Shown here piece by piece: positions 61,601 through 64,000 of a stretch of 64,000 nt of DNA; position 1 is the first letter of the stretch; each line of letters begins with the position of its first letter. The notes beneath the pieces were generated by a model. The model was not told where the DNA came from and did not search any database. It saw only the letters and a list, made by a program, of their open reading frames with translations. The translations under genes were made by a program, and so were the position numbers. Source of the DNA: Acidobacteriota bacterium (GTDB lineage: Bacteria; Acidobacteriota; Terriglobia; Acidiferrales; UBA7541); contig JABCYZ010000003.1 in assembly GCA_013289955.1 (NCBI GenBank), positions 248,001 to 312,000 of the forward strand, given 5' to 3'.

Positions 61601-63944
61601 GACGTCTTACAGCTACGACGTTACGGGGAACACGACGAGCGTCACCCAAATGGCTGGAACCGCTTCGGCGGCCACGACGACCTACACCTACGAGCCTGTT
61701 TTCAACCAAGTTGTCAGCGTCACGGACCCCTTACAACATACTACGACCTATGTGTACGATAACCTTGGAAACCTGACTTCAGTAACTTCCCCAATGGGTA
61801 GAACCCTTACCGCGACCTACAATGCAGCCGGCCAAATCGCTACACTGATCGACCCGCTTCAAAATACGGCGACTCGATTCAGCTACGACAGCGCAGATTT
61901 AGTGGCTGTCACCAATGCATTGGGCGGTACAAGGACGTTCTTCGACGATGGAGTCGGGCGAACGGTCGTTACTACTAGTGAGATCGGGCAAGTAACGAGG
62001 TACACCTACAATGCGCTGAATCAGATGACTTCGAAGACGGACGCGGCTGGAGGCACGTCCTTATATGCTTACGACGGAAACGGAAATCTCACGTCGTTGA
62101 CCGATCCGATTGGGCACATTGTGAACTTCACGTACGATAACATGGATCGTCTTATAACCAGAACAGATCCTCTTGGGAGTGTGGAGAATTTTCAGTATGA
62201 CGCAGCATCGAACTTGATTGCTCATACTGACCGCCGGGGAAAGAAAACTGTCTACACTTACGACGGGCTGAATCGACAGGTCTTCATAGGCTATGGAATG
62301 CAGTCTGGCCCCGCCTATGAAAGTACGGTGAGTCTCACCTACGATCATGCCGGCCGAGTGGTCCAGGCTATTGATTCCCAGACCGGCACGCTGACGAGAC
62401 AATTTGACGACGTCGCCGGGACAGTAACTGAGACCTCACCAAACGGAAGTGTGTTGAGTACAGTTGACGAGATTGGACGACGAATTCAAATGACGCCAAC
62501 GGGACAGAGCCCGGTAAATTACAGTTATAACAGCGATGATGACTTGACAGGGGTCGGTCAAGGGTCGGCTTCCATGAGTTTCGGTTTTGACACGGACGGC
62601 CGCCTGCAGAGTGTGACGCTTGCCAACGGTATAACAGTGTCTTACGGATACGATTCCGCTTCGCAGTTAACCAGCATCAATTATTCCCTGGGAGGCAACA
62701 CATTGGGGAATTTGACCTATGGATATGATGTAGCCGGTCGTCGAACAACAAGCGGAGGCAGTTTTACTGCGTTGACGCTTCCGAACCAGGTGTCGCCGGC
62801 AGGGCATAACCAGAATAATCAACTAACCTCCTGGGGTACTGCGAGCCTTTTTTATGACGCGAACGGCAATATGACGAGTGACGGTTTACATAGCTACACC
62901 TGGAATGCGCGGAATCAGCTTACGCAAATTGATTTGGGAAGCTCTGCCACCTTTACCTACGATCCACTCGGCAGGCGCATTTCGAAGGCCGTTGTGGGTA
63001 CCACAACAGCCTTTTTGTACGATGGAGCAAACGCTATACAAGAATCTGTCGGCGGCGTGAATACCGCCAATTCGGTCACAATAGGCGTAGATGGGGTTTT
63101 GCAACGAACCGATTCTGCGGGAGTTAGAAACTTTCTTGTCGATGGACGCGGCAGTACGATCGCTCTTACGGACTCGTCTGGAACGATTCAAACATCGTAC
63201 CTGTTCGATCCATTTGGAAATGTTAGCGTTGGCGGTGCGACGAATAGCAATAGTTTCATATTCGCCGGTCGAGAGTTCGATTCAGCGAACCTCTATTTTT
63301 TTAGAGCTCGATATTACAATCCCTTGATCGGCCGTTTCATAAGTGAAGATCCGGTTCGAACGGGCACTATTTCTTACGAGTACGCAGGAAATCATCCGAT
63401 GGACTCGGTGGACCCATCTGGACTTGACTGGCTTGAATATACCGGCCAACAGCTTTCTCTCTACGGGGGGAATGTCGGAGATCGATCAAACATGCTAGGG
63501 CCTCCTTGTAAAGCTACGTCGGGCTTAAGCGGGCATCAGTCGCCGAGCAAAACGAATGTTGAAGCCGGGCCCGTTCCAGAAGGGCTTTACCGCATCAATT
63601 TGAAACTCAATCCTCACCGGATAGTCAAGACTTTTTCCCCACCCGGATCGAACGGCTTATATGACTACACCGTCCCGGCGTATGGTGTCGAGCGTTTCGA
63701 CACTCGCCAAGACGATTGGGGGAGCTGGCGCGCGCGTTTGGAGAAAGTGAAGGTTAACTCCAAGCGGGACACCTTTTACCTGCATGACTCGGCAAAAGGA
63801 TTTACTCATGGATGTATCGAAACGTGCGGCAGACTCTATGGGATTTTGGTCGACTACCACAATCGTGGACTAGCAGGCATCTTCGTGAACGTGCAGTATA
63901 CCGGCGATTCTACAAACGGTGGAACTGGAACTAACCCGCAATGA
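58638..63944 (+). CDS. Secreted Rhs-repeat protein with kelch N-terminus and L,D-transpeptidase/Tlde1-like C-terminal domain
   Basis: 1768 aa from ATG 58638, with GGAGG at 58628-58632; an ATG at 58617 overlaps the upstream stop but is worse placed. Signal peptide (LLQAWCALSLIVLCVPGTGL). Kelch-like strands at about 45-215 (VLVHGGTGSQGQVVASVEVF), an Ig-like domain (about 245-345), a carboxypeptidase-regulatory-like domain (about 390-460), DUF6531-like start (GGEPVDLQTGLFVYERTDLT), YD repeats, then the Rhs core (FIFAGREFDSANLYFFRARY, then YNPLIGRFISEDP). The last 165 residues hold GPVPEGLYRI and FYLHDSAKGFTHGCIE, the H...(S/T)HGC signature of L,D-transpeptidase/Tlde1 folds that act on peptidoglycan. 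A further gene starts within its stop codon. Confidence 0.87.
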   Translation: MRTIKLLQAWCALSLIVLCVPGTGLGIMRHRTNFRRARSPQKVDQLKGQSATLLPDGNWLLLGGLGPDGQPVAEGFIRNGQSGAIVQLAAHLQFARAWHAATILPNGQVLVHGGTGSQGQVVASVEVFDPVKQTFSLIQGTGLIPRSHHTATVLTNGMVLLAGGVGSDGAPALELEEWSFQSGVAQVVPALLKHAREDHTAYLLADGTVLLWGGSNSSEGALKYGEVFDPAADTTRTETTPPPNSTNAESPLMEISIPGSGDEQVSVNVFVAIRFSKPLAVSSINVQTLQLTGPQGQVSATVIPAEQGMLGFLIPSEPLESGMNYQVTLNGMTDANGSALPVQEFFFETVGGNNGAGTAAPVEPITIGTGTIGTSGRGGVPTPPAIPPLEAAPGVTAVSGRVLQLNGIPLSGVLLQVDNQKTYSDATGRFLIKDVTSGHRVLIMDGEPAGGRGVFYGTYQVGVDIVAGQTTVLRYMIWMTELDKANEVRIPSPTVGETVVRTPAEPGLELHLPANTVIKDLGGNIVTQLGITMIPVNQPPFPLPMGVHVPIYFTIQPGGAYLENTTSDMPWPNGAQLYYPNLNHAKPGTQFDFWNYDPTAKGWYRYGAGKVGEDGKQIVPDPGVEIYEFTGAMVASPSFGPRIGPKPGNVPDGTGGEPVDLQTGLFVYERTDLTVSDVLPLTVSRTYRQADNEIRSFGVGASDPYDIFLTSNTACNGFEQPGCYSDIELFLPDGGQVQYTRISPGDSWTDAVLQAQNAPDQFFGSLISWNGNGWNLRLKDGTTFQFPDSASATNAWQAGLTAIIDRYQNRITISRSSSTGALTGISSPDNRWIAFTTNSVGCVTQAVDNIGRTVSYQYDGNYNLIRFTDVNGGVTNYTYGAVGMESIADVRGLTYLANRFDANGRVILQTQADGSTMSFNYITDENGNVVETDLTDPLGRTTKTTFNANGYTQTSTAAAGLPEQAITTYNWDPTSNLLDNVVDPAGFMTSYSYDVTGNTTSVTQMAGTASAATTTYTYEPVFNQVVSVTDPLQHTTTYVYDNLGNLTSVTSPMGRTLTATYNAAGQIATLIDPLQNTATRFSYDSADLVAVTNALGGTRTFFDDGVGRTVVTTSEIGQVTRYTYNALNQMTSKTDAAGGTSLYAYDGNGNLTSLTDPIGHIVNFTYDNMDRLITRTDPLGSVENFQYDAASNLIAHTDRRGKKTVYTYDGLNRQVFIGYGMQSGPAYESTVSLTYDHAGRVVQAIDSQTGTLTRQFDDVAGTVTETSPNGSVLSTVDEIGRRIQMTPTGQSPVNYSYNSDDDLTGVGQGSASMSFGFDTDGRLQSVTLANGITVSYGYDSASQLTSINYSLGGNTLGNLTYGYDVAGRRTTSGGSFTALTLPNQVSPAGHNQNNQLTSWGTASLFYDANGNMTSDGLHSYTWNARNQLTQIDLGSSATFTYDPLGRRISKAVVGTTTAFLYDGANAIQESVGGVNTANSVTIGVDGVLQRTDSAGVRNFLVDGRGSTIALTDSSGTIQTSYLFDPFGNVSVGGATNSNSFIFAGREFDSANLYFFRARYYNPLIGRFISEDPVRTGTISYEYAGNHPMDSVDPSGLDWLEYTGQQLSLYGGNVGDRSNMLGPPCKATSGLSGHQSPSKTNVEAGPVPEGLYRINLKLNPHRIVKTFSPPGSNGLYDYTVPAYGVERFDTRQDDWGSWRARLEKVKVNSKRDTFYLHDSAKGFTHGCIETCGRLYGILVDYHNRGLAGIFVNVQYTGDSTNGGTGTNPQ

Positions 63945-64000
63945 AAAGCAAATTACAACGAATGATGGGTCTTGTGGGGACTATCCTGATAGCCGTTCTG
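63941..64000 (+). CDS. 5' end of a gene coupled to the Rhs gene (candidate immunity protein)
   Basis: ATG 63941 overlaps the Rhs stop (ATGA). The visible 20 codons read MKSKLQRMMGLVGTILIAVL, a short basic start followed by a hydrophobic segment, like a signal peptide or membrane anchor. Immunity proteins against periplasm-acting Rhs toxins are encoded just here and are exported. The rest lies outside the window, so identity is an inference from position. Confidence 0.6.
   Translation, partial: MKSKLQRMMGLVGTILIAVL

Overview
The window looks like a chromosomal segment of an Acidobacteriota member. This rests on family content: a PadR regulator next to an 'ADOP'-type duplicated permease, a large BNR/sortilin-like secreted protein, IPT/TIG and Rhs surface giants, small secreted repeat peptides, and NTase/HEPN and AbiE modules. 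No rRNA or universal marker gene is present, so the assignment is an inference. GC is moderate to high and coding density is ordinary except in three stretches (15.3-15.95, 22.07-22.89 and 29.1-29.8 kb).

Layout. 1-5.5 kb: tail of an unidentified gene, a secreted acidobacterial-type protein, a diacylglycerol/lipid kinase and a 1087-aa BNR-repeat protein. 5.76-8.0 kb: a toxin-antitoxin-like HTH-nucleotidyltransferase gene under a concentric palindromic operator with a broken HEPN partner, then an AAA/DUF4143 ATPase with its own palindrome. 8.0-13 kb: PadR plus ADOP permease, then a serine hydrolase. 13.2-21.9 kb: signalling block with a hybrid kinase, an ECF sigma factor, a YceI protein, a three-PAS kinase/FixJ-like pair, and a receiver-only protein overlapping a receiver-less sigma-54 activator. 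22-25.4 kb: a CAU-anticodon tRNA, a 71-aa secreted peptide made of three identical 12-residue units under a promoter with a palindrome between -35 and -10, a seven-helix membrane protein, a small protein and an RDD protein. 25.4-29.1 kb: a PLP decarboxylase-like enzyme and a MacA/MacB-ATPase-like efflux pair without its permease.

29.6-48.5 kb is a mosaic accessory region. Two 42-bp copies of the 5' half of a tRNA-Ser(GCU) gene bracket a 6.7-kb island. It holds a LuxI/GNAT-like acyltransferase plus a CoA-ligase-like gene, truncated TPR and SSB genes, an AbiE system with a frameshifted toxin, and a tyrosine recombinase broken by an 8-bp tandem duplication. A 127-bp direct repeat (36.39 and 48.42 kb) then brackets a 12-kb block of redox and detoxification genes with TetR and LysR regulators. 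Two promoters in that block share a 15-bp motif with the same downstream spacing.

48.7-64 kb: an orphan gene, a multicopper oxidase, and an apparent operon from a consensus promoter: a 2433-aa IPT/TIG-repeat giant, a 1768-aa Rhs protein ending in an L,D-transpeptidase/Tlde1-like domain, and a third gene that starts inside the Rhs stop codon and runs off the window. The last two resemble a secreted polymorphic toxin with a candidate immunity gene.
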